From Deltaproteobacteria bacterium (GTDB taxonomy: Bacteria > Myxococcota > B64-G9), in contig QMME01000255.1 of the NCBI GenBank assembly GCA_003647095.1, positions 1 through 6,155 of the forward strand: a DNA stretch of 6,155 nt, given 5' to 3'. Shown one piece after another: positions 5,414 through 6,155 of this stretch. Position 1 is the first letter of the stretch. Every line of letters starts with the position of its first letter. A program made the translations under genes and the position numbers. Below the pieces are notes generated by a model. That model did no database searches. It was not told the DNA's origin and saw nothing but the letters and a program-made list of their open reading frames with translations.

Positions 5414-6155
5414 TTGGCAAGGAAACTGGGAAAGTTCGAACTGCTGGAGCGTCTCGGAGGGGGCGGCATGGCCGAGGTGTTCCGGGCGCGGTTGCACGGT
5501 CCCCAGGGCTTTTCCAAGGATATCGCGCTGAAGTTGATCCTGCCCCAGTTCTCCGACGAGCCCGACTTCGTGAAAATGTTCATCCACGAGGCCACCGTGG
5601 CCGCCCAGCTGGACCATGCTTCCATCGTGCGCATCCACGAGTTCGACCAGATCGACGGCACCTACTACATCGCCATGGAACTGGTCGACGGCAAGGACCT
5701 GCGCTCCATCTCCGCCCGCGCCCGCAGCCAGGACCGGCCAATAAAGGTGGCCGAGGCGCTGGCCATCGCCCTGGGGGTTGCCCGCGGCCTGGCCTTCGCG
5801 CACGCGGAACTGACACCGGGACGAGATCCCATCATCCATCGCGATATCTCCCCCCATAACATCGTCGTCTCGCGTGCCGGGGAGGTGAAGATCACCGATT
5901 TCGGTATTGCCAAGATGGCCTCCACCGCCAGCCTCACCCGCACCGGGGTCATCAAGGGCAAGGCCTCCTACATGTCTCCGGAACAGGCGCGGGGGGAACG
6001 GGTGGATCCCCGCAGCGACATCTTCTCGCTGGGTTGCGTGATGTGGGAGCTGCTCAGCGGGCAGCGCCTGTTTGCCGGCGAGAACGACCTGGCCATACTG
6101 GAGAAGCTGCAGCACGGCGCAGTGGAGTCTTGCCGCCGCTACAACCCCCTGGTGC
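5414..6155 (+). CDS. Hanks-type (PknB-like) Ser/Thr protein kinase, myxobacterial style (partial, runs off the right edge)
   Basis: The first 247 codons are present and cover most of the kinase domain. The start is a TTG: the frame has a stop (TAG) at 5387-5389 and no ATG or GTG before the glycine loop. The domain begins almost at residue 1 (KFELLERLGGGGMAEVFRA). Motifs in order are the glycine loop GGGGMAEV (15-22), ALK with ATP-anchoring Lys40, helix-C Glu59, catalytic loop HRDISPHN (Asp144, Asn149), DFG (162-164), SPE (188-190) in place of APE, and DIFSLG (Asp202). All residues needed for phosphotransfer are present, so it should be active. It is an RD kinase with Ser/Thr residues at 170-177 in the activation segment. 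The Lys usual in HRDxKPxN is Ser146, as I recall in many Myxococcota kinases. The missing C-terminus would show whether a membrane helix or sensor domain follows. It diverges from the protease operon across 159 bp; targets are unknown. Confidence 0.92.
   Translation, partial: MARKLGKFELLERLGGGGMAEVFRARLHGPQGFSKDIALKLILPQFSDEPDFVKMFIHEATVAAQLDHASIVRIHEFDQIDGTYYIAMELVDGKDLRSISARARSQDRPIKVAEALAIALGVARGLAFAHAELTPGRDPIIHRDISPHNIVVSRAGEVKITDFGIAKMASTASLTRTGVIKGKASYMSPEQARGERVDPRSDIFSLGCVMWELLSGQRLFAGENDLAILEKLQHGAVESCRRYNPLV

Noticed and set aside
5396..6115. Minus-strand open frame of about 239 codons
   Set aside because: It is antisense to the kinase, whose frame has every catalytic motif in order.

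Overview
The window is GC-rich, densely coding DNA with four protein genes and one divergent intergenic region. I infer a Myxococcota-like (deltaproteobacterial-type) Gram-negative. The clues are a Ser/Thr kinase whose catalytic loop reads HRDISPHN, a lipoprotein with a long Asp/Gly/Ser-rich linker after the lipobox, and a TPR-rich M48 protease with a signal peptide. No rRNA or tRNA gene, CRISPR array, insertion sequence or integrase is visible.

Three genes run leftwards (minus strand) as a probable operon. The first (5254 to 2912) is an exported zinc metalloprotease of the M48/BepA type, with its catalytic domain set between two blocks of TPR repeats. After 25 bp comes a lipoprotein gene (2886 to 394). 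It joins a calcineurin-like metallophosphoesterase domain to seven tandem repeats of about 55 residues, which probably form a seven-bladed beta-propeller. After 100 bp comes the start of a membrane protein (293 to beyond base 1), whose first predicted extracytoplasmic loop resembles GT-C-type glycosyltransferase-like proteins. The fourth gene (5414 to beyond 6155) diverges to the right and encodes a myxobacterial-style Hanks-type Ser/Thr kinase. It begins at a TTG codon, is cut by the window edge, and shares a 159 bp intergenic region with the protease.

Starts were reassigned from signal sequences and Shine-Dalgarno positions. The protease starts at 5254 rather than 5284, the lipoprotein at the GTG at 2886 rather than 2907, and the kinase at the TTG at 5414, the only plausible start downstream of an in-frame stop. 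The leftward genes look like an envelope-directed set: a periplasmic protease or chaperone, a surface lipoprotein hydrolase and an integral membrane protein. Any working partnership between them, or control by the kinase, is inference from position. No system in the window is clearly new. The most distinctive item is the phosphoesterase/propeller lipoprotein.
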